From Arthrobacter sp. MYb227 (lineage in GTDB: Bacteria > Actinomycetota > Actinomycetes > Actinomycetales > Micrococcaceae): a stretch of 64,000 nt of DNA. The notes beneath the pieces are model-generated. The model ran no database searches, was not told the DNA's origin, and saw only the letters and a program-made list of their open reading frames with translations. Below, piece by piece: positions 26,299-34,719 of this stretch (positions are counted from its first letter, which is position 1; each line of letters begins with the position of its first letter). Where the stretch lies: the NCBI RefSeq assembly GCF_002975435.1, contig NZ_PCPT01000002.1, forward strand, positions 62,001-126,000, in the 5' to 3' direction. A program made the translations under genes and the position numbers.

Positions 26299-27275
26299 GC
26301 TCCTACCTCCTGCAAAGTAGCTTCGGTCTTCGGGTTCTTGAGTCCGTCGTGTGCGGCCCATCGTTCGGCCACAGCCATGGCGGCGGAAGTCATAATATCT
26401 AGGTTGCCCGCGTAGGCCGGCAGGTAGTGTGCCGCACCGGTGACCTCCAACATGACGGTGATGCGGGTTCCGCGGAATTCACCTGACCCCGGCAGATAGA
26501 GCGGGTTTTCCGCGCCGAATGTTTCAAACTGAACCGCCTGCTTAAGCTGGTAACCCGGAACATATTCCTGCACCTTGGAAACCATTTTTCCAATGGATGC
26601 TTCCAGCGCCGAATGGTCCTGCTCGCCTTCAACCAAGGCATACACGGTATTACGCATCAACATGGGAGGCTCAGCAGGGTTCAAGATCATGATGGCCTTG
26701 CCTTCTGCGGCCCCACCAACCTGAACCAATGCCTCGGAAGTGGTTTCGGTAAATTCATCGATGTTGGCCCGGGTGCCAGGACCGGCCGAACGTGCGGACA
26801 CCGAGGAAACGATCTCGGCGTAACGTACCGGGGCTACCGCGGAGATGGCTGCCACCATGGGAACTGTGGCCTGGCCTCCACACGTGACCATGTTCAAGTT
26901 GGTTTCTTCTAGGTGGTCTTCCATATTGACCACGGGGATGCAGGAGAGACCGATGGCCGCGGGGGTCAAATCCAGAACCCGAACACCGGTGTCCTTGAGT
27001 AGTTCCCAGTTTGCCCGGTGGGCCGAGGCGCTCGTTGCGTCAAAAACCACCTTGATATCTTTGAAGTTCGGTAGTTTCAGTAGCCCTTCGATGCCTTCAG
27101 CGGTGGTCGGAACACCAAAAGAAGCAGCGCGTCGCAGCCCATCGGACTCGGGATCGATGCCAACCATGGCGCCCATCTCCAGACGAGTGGACCCACGAAT
27201 GACCTTAATCATTAGGTCGGTGCCGATGTTACCCGAGCCGATAATGGCCACGGGCCAGCGTGTTTGTTCTTCCAT
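26295..27275 (-). CDS. hsaG: Acetaldehyde/propionaldehyde dehydrogenase (acylating)
   Basis: A 326-residue DmpF/BphJ/HsaG protein with the NAD site [28 protein letters not shown], and the catalytic Cys in [13 protein letters not shown] (about residue 130). It converts the aldehyde from the aldolase to its CoA ester with NAD. The adjacent aldolase forms the channelling complex. Starts one base into the end of hsaE (27275 shared) and overlaps hsaF by four. Confidence 0.92.
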   Translation of the reverse strand: MEEQTRWPVAIIGSGNIGTDLMIKVIRGSTRLEMGAMVGIDPESDGLRRAASFGVPTTAEGIEGLLKLPNFKDIKVVFDATSASAHRANWELLKDTGVRVLDLTPAAIGLSCIPVVNMEDHLEETNLNMVTCGGQATVPMVAAISAVAPVRYAEIVSSVSARSAGPGTRANIDEFTETTSEALVQVGGAAEGKAIMILNPAEPPMLMRNTVYALVEGEQDHSALEASIGKMVSKVQEYVPGYQLKQAVQFETFGAENPLYLPGSGEFRGTRITVMLEVTGAAHYLPAYAGNLDIMTSAAMAVAERWAAHDGLKNPKTEATLQEVGA

Positions 27276-28090
27276 TACTTCTCCTCATGCGTGATGCGGA
27301 CCTGGCCAAGGCCCTGAATAGTTACAAGTGCGTTTGCGCCCGGGGGAAAATTGACCATGGGGCCCAACGCTCCGGTCATTAATATTTCCCCGCCGCGAAG
27401 GGGCCTGCCCAGCCCTGCCATGCGTCGTACAAGCCAGAGCGCAGCGCGATAGGGGTGTCCAAGACATGCGGCTCCGGAACCGACGGAAGCCACTTTTCCG
27501 TTGACTTCCATGACCATTCCGGCCGCACCAAGATCCAGAGCTGAAGGCAGGACCGGAACTGTGCCGGTGACAATACGTCCGCAGGAGGCGTTGTCGGCGA
27601 TGGTGTCAAGGATGGAAATATCCCAGTTTTTGATTCGTGACCCGACAACTTCAATGGAGGGGAGCAGATGATCGATGGCAGCCATGAGCTCATTCATGGT
27701 GGTGTCAGGATTCGGCAAGTCATGCTTGAGAACCAAGGCCACTTCGGCTTCCACGCGTGGTTGCAGGACTTCCCCGACGCCGATGCTCTCACCGTCGGCT
27801 AGGCACATGTCAGCAAACAAGACACCGAAGTCGGGCTGGTTGACGCCCATTTGGGCTTGTACGGCCTGAGAGGTGAGCCCGATCTTGCGGCCTACCACCC
27901 GTCGTCCCTGCGACACCCAATAATCTTCGTTGAGTTGTTGAACGGAGTACGCGGCATCGATACCGCCGAGGGTTAGTTCGTCGCGGATTGGTTTGATAGC
28001 CAAGTGGTTATCTTCGGCATCGCGTAGTCGCTTGGCCACATGAGCAAGACCCGCCATGTTGGCGCTTGCTGTTTCGGTGAATGTTGTCAT
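27275..28090 (-). CDS. hsaE: 2-hydroxyhexa-2,4-dienoate / 2-keto-4-pentenoate hydratase
   Basis: A 271-residue MhpD/HsaE hydratase: [41 protein letters not shown] (metal-binding Glu pair), [12 protein letters not shown] and [16 protein letters not shown]. It adds water to the dienoate released by HsaD, giving the aldolase substrate. The ATG at 28090 follows AGGGAGGACGG; the frame open to 28288 runs over the promoter and is rejected. First gene of hsaE-hsaG-hsaF, divergent from the IclR gene. Confidence 0.9.
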   Translation of the reverse strand: MTTFTETASANMAGLAHVAKRLRDAEDNHLAIKPIRDELTLGGIDAAYSVQQLNEDYWVSQGRRVVGRKIGLTSQAVQAQMGVNQPDFGVLFADMCLADGESIGVGEVLQPRVEAEVALVLKHDLPNPDTTMNELMAAIDHLLPSIEVVGSRIKNWDISILDTIADNASCGRIVTGTVPVLPSALDLGAAGMVMEVNGKVASVGSGAACLGHPYRAALWLVRRMAGLGRPLRGGEILMTGALGPMVNFPPGANALVTIQGLGQVRITHEEK

Positions 28091-28178
28091 CCGTCCTCCC
28101 TGGGGGTGAATCCCCAGTATGTCGTGACGCGAGAATGCCTCGAGAGGAAGATCCCGGAGAGCGGGATGAAATGTGAGG

Positions 28179-28194
28179 CAAGGCACTAGCCTTG
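28179..28194. promoter_or_regulatory. Inverted repeat in the hsaE / iclR divergent promoter
   Basis: CAAGGCACTAGCCTTG has six-base perfect arms around ACTA and lies midway between the starts at 28090 and 28347. It is the most symmetrical element in this gap and a candidate site for the adjacent IclR regulator. A second weaker pair ATCCCG/CGGGAT lies at 28151-28167. Confidence 0.35.
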
Positions 28195-28346
28195 ACTCTG
28201 TAGTGAGGTGTACAGTGAACATCACCTTCGAGTGCTGCGCATCACACTGCACGCGGTTTCTTGGCGATTCCACGAGGGTTTTGGTCAATGTATGTTTCGC
28301 TTCTCCACAGATGGAGGGTGATTATTCTTCTTCTCGGAGGTTCTTG

Positions 28347-29138
28347 ATGAGTGTTGCTGCCTGCGCCCCCACCGACTGCTCTCCCGCGGCGGTAAAAAGC
28401 CAACCGCCTTCGATGGCGGCTCGGATGACGTTGATCATGGAGGCCTTTGAGCCTTTCAACGCAAAACTCTTGCTCGATGAAATAACCGAGAGGACGAAGC
28501 TTCCGCGTTCCACGACGCACCGTATTCTTGATCAGCTTGTCCAATTTGGCTGGGTAGAACATACGCCAGAGGGATATGGAATGGGGTGGCGAACGATGAA
28601 ATATCGTAGCCATGACTCGGTCAATGGCCGAATCCGCGCCGAAGCTGCACCGTTGCTTCATGATCTGCAAATGCGTACGGGAATGGTGGTGCATTTGGCG
28701 GTTCTCGACGGATCGAATATTCACTACTTGGATAAGCTTGGTGGACGTTCGGCTGTTGCGGTTCCATCGCGTGTCGGTGGTATTAATGCTGCACACGGAA
28801 CAGCGCTCGGAAAGTCAATGCTTGCCTGGATGGACCCCGAAGATTTGGATGAGCTGTACAAGGACGGGCTGCCGCAAACTACCCGAAATACCATCAAGGA
28901 CCCGCCGATGCTCTACGCCGAACTGAATCGTATTCGGCGTCGTGGTGGTCTAGCCTACGAATCGGGTGAGAGCTTCGATGGCGTTGCTTGTGTGGCTGCT
29001 TCCATCCGTGGACGACAAGGGCCTTTGGCCAGTATCTCGCTGGTTGGCAAGGCGCAAGATCCGCTTGAACGGATGGCTCCGTTGGTTCTTGATGCTGCTC
29101 GGCAGGTGTCCGAAGCGCTGTTAGTTCACGCCTACTAG
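28347..29138 (+). CDS. IclR family transcriptional regulator
   Basis: 263 residues. The winged HTH lies at about 22-75 (LLLDEITERTKLPRSTTHRI then LDQLVQFGWVEHTPEGYGMG) and the IclR effector domain follows (MVVHLAVLDGSNIHYLDKLG, AAHGTALGKSMLAWM, GGLAYESGESFDGVACVAAS). The ATG at 28347 follows GGAGG by six bases; a longer frame to 28173 has no site and would cross the promoter. Divergent from hsaE-G-F, so it probably regulates them; activator or repressor cannot be told. Confidence 0.87.
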   Translation: MSVAACAPTDCSPAAVKSQPPSMAARMTLIMEAFEPFNAKLLLDEITERTKLPRSTTHRILDQLVQFGWVEHTPEGYGMGWRTMKYRSHDSVNGRIRAEAAPLLHDLQMRTGMVVHLAVLDGSNIHYLDKLGGRSAVAVPSRVGGINAAHGTALGKSMLAWMDPEDLDELYKDGLPQTTRNTIKDPPMLYAELNRIRRRGGLAYESGESFDGVACVAASIRGRQGPLASISLVGKAQDPLERMAPLVLDAARQVSEALLVHAY

Positions 29139-29562
29139 AAAGTCGCGTTTCATCTTCTCGCTTGTGGGGAAAGTATTTTCTGGGAAACCGCCGGCAGAGA
29201 ATGGAACTAGGTAGCAGCGCTGTCGGGTAGAACTGGGTGACGAGTAGCTAAAATTCTTGCCCGAGATAGCAATGGGCTGCACCCCGGCTGGCTCGCGCGC
29301 TCTGCACGATGCTTTGATGATGTGATCGCCTGGGGCTGGTCCGTCATATGCAAAGGGAACTTCGGAGCTTCCGCGGCCGAAACTGTATCAGGCCACGTTG
29401 GTTACGGCAGGGGGGCAACAGTCCCTAGCGTCTTCGGCCGAGCCGGAACAGTTGCGGTACCGGAGCCTGCAACGTGGTGCCGCGAATTCTTGATCTACGG
29501 TGATGGGCCGGAGCGGTGCGTTGTATGGGGGAGTGGTTGACGCGGCAGGGTATTTTGAAAAT
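29139..29562. other. Gap without a convincing gene
   Basis: Four hundred bases follow the iclR stop. A 72-codon plus-strand frame at 29322-29540 has no family resemblance, no ribosome site and unusual composition. No strong repeats or hairpins seen. Confidence 0.4.
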
Positions 29563-30195
29563 ATGCGATTCGCCAGCGAACTAACCCCACGGCTTCAGCT
29601 CGATGCCCTTGAGCCCGTGGATCTTGATGCAGTTTTTGCGATCGACAGCGATCCGCGCACCTGGACGCATCTTCCCAGGGCGCGGATCGTAGATCGCCGG
29701 CTCACCGAAGAGATGCTGAGCATGGTTGATCGAAGCTGGAGTGAACATGGATTGGGTTCTTGGATAGTTCGACTACGCCACGACATGGCGCTTCCTGGGC
29801 TTGAACCCGAAATAATTCCCGGACTGGAACCCGGAATGATGGTGGGCAGTGGCGGGGTTAATCTTTTTCCCGCGGGTAAGCATGGCGCATTCTGGAATCT
29901 TGGGTACCGACTGCATCCAGATTGCTGGGGTTATGGACTGGCGACCGAGCTATCTATTTATGCAATTCGCTGCGCCCAAACGGTACGGCCGGAAGCTCCT
30001 GTGATTGCGCGCGTTCTGTCGACTAATCCTGCTTCGGTGGCGGTCGCTCAGAAGGCAGGGCTCCGCGTCATGTGGGAGGGGGAACCCGCGGAAGCTACTT
30101 GCAAGGTTCTCGATGGAGTCCAAGCCAACAGGATCATTTTGGCGGACCGCAGGCCTTCTGCTAAAGTGCTCGATTGGTTGGTTTCCCTCGGCTAA
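29563..30195 (+). CDS. GNAT family N-acetyltransferase
   Basis: About 210 residues of the RimJ/RimL-type GNAT fold. It begins LTPRLQLDALEPVDLDAVF, has WIVRLRHD, and the acetyl-CoA region NLGYRLHPDCWGYGLATELS followed by ARVLSTNPASVAVAQKAGLR. A proline-rich insert (GLEPEIIPGLEPGMMV) lies before the central strands. Substrate unknown. The start is uncertain: an in-frame ATG at 29500 is also possible, but neither has a clear ribosome site; 29563 gives the usual N-terminus. Confidence 0.75.
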   Translation: MRFASELTPRLQLDALEPVDLDAVFAIDSDPRTWTHLPRARIVDRRLTEEMLSMVDRSWSEHGLGSWIVRLRHDMALPGLEPEIIPGLEPGMMVGSGGVNLFPAGKHGAFWNLGYRLHPDCWGYGLATELSIYAIRCAQTVRPEAPVIARVLSTNPASVAVAQKAGLRVMWEGEPAEATCKVLDGVQANRIILADRRPSAKVLDWLVSLG

Positions 30196-30223
30196 ACGAA
30201 GGAAAGCAACCAATCAGAAACGG

Positions 30224-30724
30224 CTATTCGCCATCACGAACTCGTATGACAAAGTTGCGTACATGGTCTTGCAATACGGTGATGCGGCGAGCTACCTCGG
30301 CTTCTCTGTCAAAGCCAAGATAGGGCAAGGATTTCATCGCGCGAACATTGGTTGAGCACTCAAAATTTGCACAAACGAGCATGCCGATAGTGTCACCATC
30401 GCGCCCGGCCTGACCGCCTGCCTTCGCGTTGAAGAAGACCACGTCATTGGGAAGATCCACGTCCTCGCACCAGGAACACTGGGCACGGCTACGGATCTTG
30501 CCCTCGGATTTTCGGAACATAATGCCGATGGGCTGCTCTGGCTGTTCATCCAGCGTTGCCACGACATAGCCAACAAGCGGCAATTTGGGGTCTCGCCAGC
30601 CCAGAAAATCTCTGCGTTCCCAGCTCAGTTCGGCAAAATTTTCGGGAAGGGTGAGTGCCTTGCGTTCACGCAAAGAAGCGTTGATGAATGAGGCGCGGAT
30701 TTGTTTTTCGGAAAGTTGCAGCAT
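30224..30724 (-). CDS. FBP domain protein (FusB-like zinc-binding, EF-G associated)
   Basis: 166 residues of the FBP (fibronectin-binding/FusB C-terminal) type. A four-Cys zinc site is formed by CSWC and the later CANFEC, after RKSEGKIRSRAQ; DVVFFNAKAGGQAGRDGDTI lies between. FusB-type proteins bind elongation factor G and can give fusidic acid tolerance; related actinobacterial FBP proteins are of unknown role. The ATG at 30724 begins MLQLSEKQIR; a further in-frame ATG at 30805 adds a basic, unlikely extension. Stands alone, converging with the acetyltransferase. Confidence 0.75.
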   Translation of the reverse strand: MLQLSEKQIRASFINASLRERKALTLPENFAELSWERRDFLGWRDPKLPLVGYVVATLDEQPEQPIGIMFRKSEGKIRSRAQCSWCEDVDLPNDVVFFNAKAGGQAGRDGDTIGMLVCANFECSTNVRAMKSLPYLGFDREAEVARRITVLQDHVRNFVIRVRDGE

Positions 30725-30959
30725 GAAATAAGTAGTCCTGTGGTGGAGCTTGCCGCGTTTGAGCAAGCAGCGGCAAGACAAGAATTCGGTGGAATGAGCG
30801 TGCATTAAGCACGACGGTGCGGTTGAAGCACTCGGTCGAAACCAAAAACAACAGAACTATCTAGAACCAGCAAAAATGATGCCGGCTACCTCCGAACGCC
30901 AGATAGGCAATGAGGAATGAGTCATGCAGAACATGAAAAAAGTATACGCCTGCGTTGCA

Positions 30960-31373
30960 CTACTCGCAGATCGGCATATCCGTGGGTACCGGGAAGGTTT
31001 CAAGGATTTTGTCATTGGATGTATCGATGACGAGCACCGATTTTTTGGGCCATGATTTGTCTTGTTTCACCGTGTAGGTGATGCCGAGGTCTTCGGGCTT
31101 TCCTGCTTTGTCTAGCTTGCGGTCGTGTGCTTCGATGATTTTGCCCGAGTCGGTGAGAACCGTGACGGTTTGTTGTGGCAAGCCATGAGTATTGCCGTCT
31201 ACCGGAGTGGAATTCCAGAGGCCCTCAAATCCTGCGACGCAATCTTTGGTGACAGGCTGGTCGTGTTTTTCGGGTTCTACCGGAGGTACTGCATCTACAT
31301 TTGCCGAAGCGCAACCGGTGAGTACACCCGCGGCCAGCAAGAGGATTCCGGTGATGCCAAGTGTTTTCTTCAT
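30960..31373 (-). CDS. Small lipoprotein
   Basis: 137 residues with a clear lipoprotein signal: MKKTLGITGILLLAAGVLTG followed by Cys (lipobox LTGC, Cys at 21). The mature part is hydrophilic, with two further Cys (VTKDC and the penultimate PIC) that could form a disulfide. It contains WNSTPVDGNTHGLPQQTVTV; no family recognised. Monocistronic; a small palindrome lies upstream at 31406. Confidence 0.78.
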   Translation of the reverse strand: MKKTLGITGILLLAAGVLTGCASANVDAVPPVEPEKHDQPVTKDCVAGFEGLWNSTPVDGNTHGLPQQTVTVLTDSGKIIEAHDRKLDKAGKPEDLGITYTVKQDKSWPKKSVLVIDTSNDKILETFPVPTDMPICE

Positions 31374-31716
31374 GATGTCCCCATAGTTCGTTGATGATTT
31401 ACACATGACGCTAACAGCGTCAGCCTGGCGGGATGATGTGAAACCCGCGCAATGGCAAAAATCGGCACTTTTGTACTAGACGTTGGGTCATCAAAGTATT
31501 CGAGTGATCCATCTCTGGGACTAGGGAAAACGCTCTATGGTCTTAGGTGTTGGCTAGAACGAGGTGCCAGCTGGTGAAGGTGTTGAGGCACAAGCATATT
31601 TACCAAGCGGGAAGAATACTCCGGCGCGTTCATTCAAAGTGCCACCAGACCATCAATTCGGTGAACGCAGGGTTAACCAAATGGCAACTCTTGCGTTGAT
31701 GCGGTAGACCGGTCAT
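31374..31716. other. Intergenic region with a short palindrome
   Basis: This 343-bp gap separates the minus-strand lipoprotein from the plus-strand LysR gene. TGACGCT (31406-31412) and AGCGTCA (31416-31422) form a perfect 7-bp inverted repeat 33 bp upstream of the lipoprotein start. Nothing else recognised. Confidence 0.45.
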
Positions 31717-32619
31717 ATGTTAATGCGACAACTCGAGTACCTATTGGCGGTAGCCCGTGAGGAACACTTCCTGCGTGCCGCGCAATCTTGTGGGGTCTCT
31801 CAACCCGCGCTGTCCGAAGGTATCCGGAAGCTGGAAAAGGAACTCAACGTACCGCTGATCCGGCGCGGGAATAAGTTTGAGGGACTAACCCCCGAGGGGC
31901 TAGAGGTCGCGATGTGGGCTCGGCGTATCTTGGCGGATCGTGATGCAATGCATGACGAGTTAGCCGCAATGCGAGCAGGAGTGAGCGGCCAGCTACGTAT
32001 TGGTTCCATTCCCACGGCCTCGATTGCAGTTTCGCTGCTCAATGCGACCTTCTGCCGTGAACACCCACAGGCCCGCGTTCAAGTTGTTTCCGATATGAAT
32101 AACGACGAGGTGCTGGCCCGGCTGGCAACCTATGAGATTGATGCTGGGATTGCCTACATTCAAGATCCCCTACCCGATCGCTTTAGCGTGACCCCGCTGT
32201 ATCTCGAACGCCATGTCTTGCTGGTTGGTGATGACCAGCCGGTAGGTATGACGGTGTCTTGGACCCAGGCCGCTTCACTGCCGTTGTGTTTGTTGGCTCC
32301 GCATCTGCAAGGCCGGCAACGCATTGATGCGGTATTTGCCGAAGCGGGCGTGCGGCCCGAACCGCGGTTGGAAACGGATTCTGTTGCGTCGCTTTTTGCG
32401 CATGTGAAGACGGGATTCTGGGCAACGATCTTGCCAACAGCGTGGCTACATGTTTTTGGTGTTCCTCAAGGTTTGCGGGCAGTTCCCCTCTCCGAGCCGC
32501 AACGTGCACTTCCCGTGGGCCTCGTGACTTTATCCGCGCAACCCGCTTCCGTATTGGTACGTGCAATGGCTGAGGTAGCTGCAACTACCGACCTGAGACA
32601 CCTTGAATATGCCTTGTAA
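31717..32619 (+). CDS. LysR family transcriptional regulator
   Basis: 300 residues, normal LysR length. The HTH is at residues 3-60 (QLEYLLAVAREEHFLRAAQS then CGVSQPALSEGIRKLEKEL), and a periplasmic-binding-like effector domain follows (LRIGSIPTASIAVSLLNATF). Two ATGs six bases apart can serve as start. The next gene on the same strand is a FUSC membrane protein 139 bp downstream, which it may control. Confidence 0.87.
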   Translation: MLMRQLEYLLAVAREEHFLRAAQSCGVSQPALSEGIRKLEKELNVPLIRRGNKFEGLTPEGLEVAMWARRILADRDAMHDELAAMRAGVSGQLRIGSIPTASIAVSLLNATFCREHPQARVQVVSDMNNDEVLARLATYEIDAGIAYIQDPLPDRFSVTPLYLERHVLLVGDDQPVGMTVSWTQAASLPLCLLAPHLQGRQRIDAVFAEAGVRPEPRLETDSVASLFAHVKTGFWATILPTAWLHVFGVPQGLRAVPLSEPQRALPVGLVTLSAQPASVLVRAMAEVAATTDLRHLEYAL

Positions 32620-32758
32620 ATTTCAGTGCAGCTCACAGCAATAAGCAAAACCTCTTGCACCATCGGTCGTACCTCTTTGACGGTTATCGCATATTTGCCG
32701 GAAAGTGGTTTGGGAAGTGTTCCGTCGAGCACGGAGCCTCATCGCCAGAAAGACCTCC

Positions 32759-33850
32759 ATGAACCATTCCACACACCCTGCGCCAAGGGTCAGAAATCAA
32801 ATGCGTTGGGCCTCGGTCGTCGCGGGGTTTCGGAGATTCTGGGTGCTGGGTCCAGCCGCGGGGGACCACCGTGCGGCACTTCGTGTGGGAGTGAGTGTCG
32901 CGCTTCCCGTGCTTCTGCTCATGGCACTGTCCCGGCATGAGCTCATCGTTTACGCGGTGTTTGGTGCGTTCGTTGGAATGTATGGCCGCCAAGAACCACA
33001 CCAGTTACGCATCATTCACCAGTCCCAGGCTGCTGTTCTCTTGGTAGGTGGCGCCAGCATAGGCATCGTACTTTCCGCATTACAGGTACCTATCTGGACG
33101 TTAATTCTGGTGGAAGCAATCGTGGCGGGATCCGGATCGCTCTTTGCCGATAGGTTTGGGCTCAAACCTGCGGGTTCTTTCTTCTGTATCTTTGCCCTCG
33201 GTGCCTGCGCGTCTGTTCCGCTGCAGGTTCATTGGTGGGTTGCCGCCTTGATCTGTGCGGGCTCGGCATTGATAGCTATGTTGGTTGGCTTTAGCGGCTG
33301 GGTTGATGCCCGCGGCTGGAAGCGCGGAGCCAGCCGCACTCGTTCCCCATTTACCGCTCCGGCGATGCTTACGCACGCGCTGCGCTACACGCTGGCCGTG
33401 GGTGTTGCCGGTTCACTGGCCTATCTGCTGGGCATAGGACATCCCTATTGGGCCATGGCCGCGGCCGCGGTGCCGTTAGCCGCCGAAACTCTCGGAGCCA
33501 GACTGCATCGCGGAGTCCACCGCATGGTGGGAACCACCGTGGGGGTTGGGCTAACTGCATTGATTTTGTTACCGGATCCGGTGGCCTGGGTGTTGAGCCT
33601 TACCGTGGTTCTTCTGCAATTCCCGACCGAACTTTTCATGACTCGGCATTACGCCTTGGCCATGGTGTTTTTCACTCCGTTGATCCTGATCATGACGTAT
33701 TTGGCAGCACCCAGTGACCCGGGTTCCATGATGATTGATCGGACCGTTGAGACAATCATCGGGGCCATCATCGGCATGGTGGTTGCCGTGAGTGTCCGAG
33801 AGCCACGCCTGCCAAAACGGTCGACACAGCAAAGGCCGGCCGTAGCTTAG
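32759..33850 (+). CDS. FUSC family membrane protein
   Basis: 363 residues with two blocks of hydrophobic helices (about residues 35-160 and 215-340) joined by a basic linker (DARGWKRGASRTRS). This is the arrangement of aromatic acid exporter/fusaric acid resistance-like (FUSC) proteins. YWAMAAAAVPLAAETLGARL followed by HRGVHRMVGTTVGV is the family's recurring segment. Probably an exporter of aromatic or organic acids. I start at the ATG at 32759; the frame is open further upstream. Follows a LysR gene, which often regulates such exporters. Confidence 0.78.
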   Translation: MNHSTHPAPRVRNQMRWASVVAGFRRFWVLGPAAGDHRAALRVGVSVALPVLLLMALSRHELIVYAVFGAFVGMYGRQEPHQLRIIHQSQAAVLLVGGASIGIVLSALQVPIWTLILVEAIVAGSGSLFADRFGLKPAGSFFCIFALGACASVPLQVHWWVAALICAGSALIAMLVGFSGWVDARGWKRGASRTRSPFTAPAMLTHALRYTLAVGVAGSLAYLLGIGHPYWAMAAAAVPLAAETLGARLHRGVHRMVGTTVGVGLTALILLPDPVAWVLSLTVVLLQFPTELFMTRHYALAMVFFTPLILIMTYLAAPSDPGSMMIDRTVETIIGAIIGMVVAVSVREPRLPKRSTQQRPAVA

Positions 33851-33861
33851 CGCCACGGCCG
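33837..33861 (+). terminator. Short GC hairpin at the end of the FUSC gene
   Basis: CGGCCGT (33837-33843) pairs with ACGGCCG (33855-33861) across the stop codon. No T-run follows, so its role as terminator between the converging genes is uncertain. Confidence 0.3.
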
Positions 33862-33893
33862 ACCTGCTGAATCCCACTCATCGTTTTACTGAA

Positions 33894-34640
33894 CTAACCG
33901 ATGTTTACCTCAATATTTGCCCTGGTAATTGGCCATCCGGTCACTACCTTGGGACGCGGTGTCGCGTAGGTGCGGACCTTAGAGGTGCTCAGGCCAAGAC
34001 GTACCAAGGACTCGGCAATGGTCACTGCCGCTCGTACCCCATCGACGATCGGCACACCGGTAGCCTGGGCAACCTTGGCCTCAAGTTCAGCCATCCCACC
34101 ACAACCCAGCACGATGACCTCGGCCTTATCGTTCTCCACGGCCTGGCGTGACTGATCAACGATTGCCGCAACCGCACGCTCGGGATCGGATTCAAGTTCC
34201 AGCACGCTCAGCCCGCTGGCACGCACCGAGGCACAGCGATCGGTAAGCCCGGCAAGCTTGAGCCGGTCCTCAATCAACGGAACCGTGCGATCAAGCGTGG
34301 TGACCACCGAATACTTGTGGCCCAAGAACTGCGCGGTGGATGCGGCGGCCTCGGTAATATCCACCACCGGAACATCAAGAAGTTCCTGTAAGCCTTCGCG
34401 TCCGTGCTCGCCGTAGCCGGCCTGGATCACCGCGTCGAATGGCTCGGTGTAGTTCACCACCTTGTCCATCACAGCAATTGCAGCAAGGTAGCTTTCAAAG
34501 TTGCCTTCGCAGGAATCTGCGCCGAAGTTCGGGGTGAGTTCGATAATTTCGGTGCCCGGGGAGGCCGCCGAGCGAGCGGAATCACCGATCGAGCGGGTCA
34601 TCGAGGCTGTTGTATTGACGTTCAGGACCAGAATTCGCAT
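33894..34640 (-). CDS. Asp/Glu/hydantoin racemase superfamily protein, allantoin locus
   Basis: 248 residues: MRILVLNVNTTASMTRSIG at the N-terminus and VIVLGCGGMAELEAK holding the second family Cys. The first catalytic Cys, expected in CFGDPG of hydantoin/allantoin racemases, is Gly here (QAGYGEHGREG). Its position 79 bp behind the NCS1 permease, opposite allantoinase and glyoxylate genes, suggests allantoin racemase, but the Cys loss argues for another reaction; arylmalonate decarboxylase has a similar Gly/Cys pair. The ATG at 34640 follows GGAGTTTGCGCACC. Confidence 0.78.
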   Translation of the reverse strand: MRILVLNVNTTASMTRSIGDSARSAASPGTEIIELTPNFGADSCEGNFESYLAAIAVMDKVVNYTEPFDAVIQAGYGEHGREGLQELLDVPVVDITEAAASTAQFLGHKYSVVTTLDRTVPLIEDRLKLAGLTDRCASVRASGLSVLELESDPERAVAAIVDQSRQAVENDKAEVIVLGCGGMAELEAKVAQATGVPIVDGVRAAVTIAESLVRLGLSTSKVRTYATPRPKVVTGWPITRANIEVNIG

Positions 34641-34719
34641 GGTGCGCAAACTCCTTCATGTGGATTCGGTAGCGCGATATTCTCTCGGTGGTACCCGTGG
34701 GCAAACACCGACCGATCGG

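Noticed and set aside
28192-28221. A TTGACT -35 box with possible -10 boxes upstream of iclR
   Set aside because: Spacing to the nearest acceptable -10 (TACAGT) is 13 bp, too short, and the alternative at 18 bp is poor.
29322-29540. Plus-strand frame of 72 codons after iclR
   Set aside because: No ribosome site, odd composition, and it overlaps the region just upstream of the acetyltransferase.
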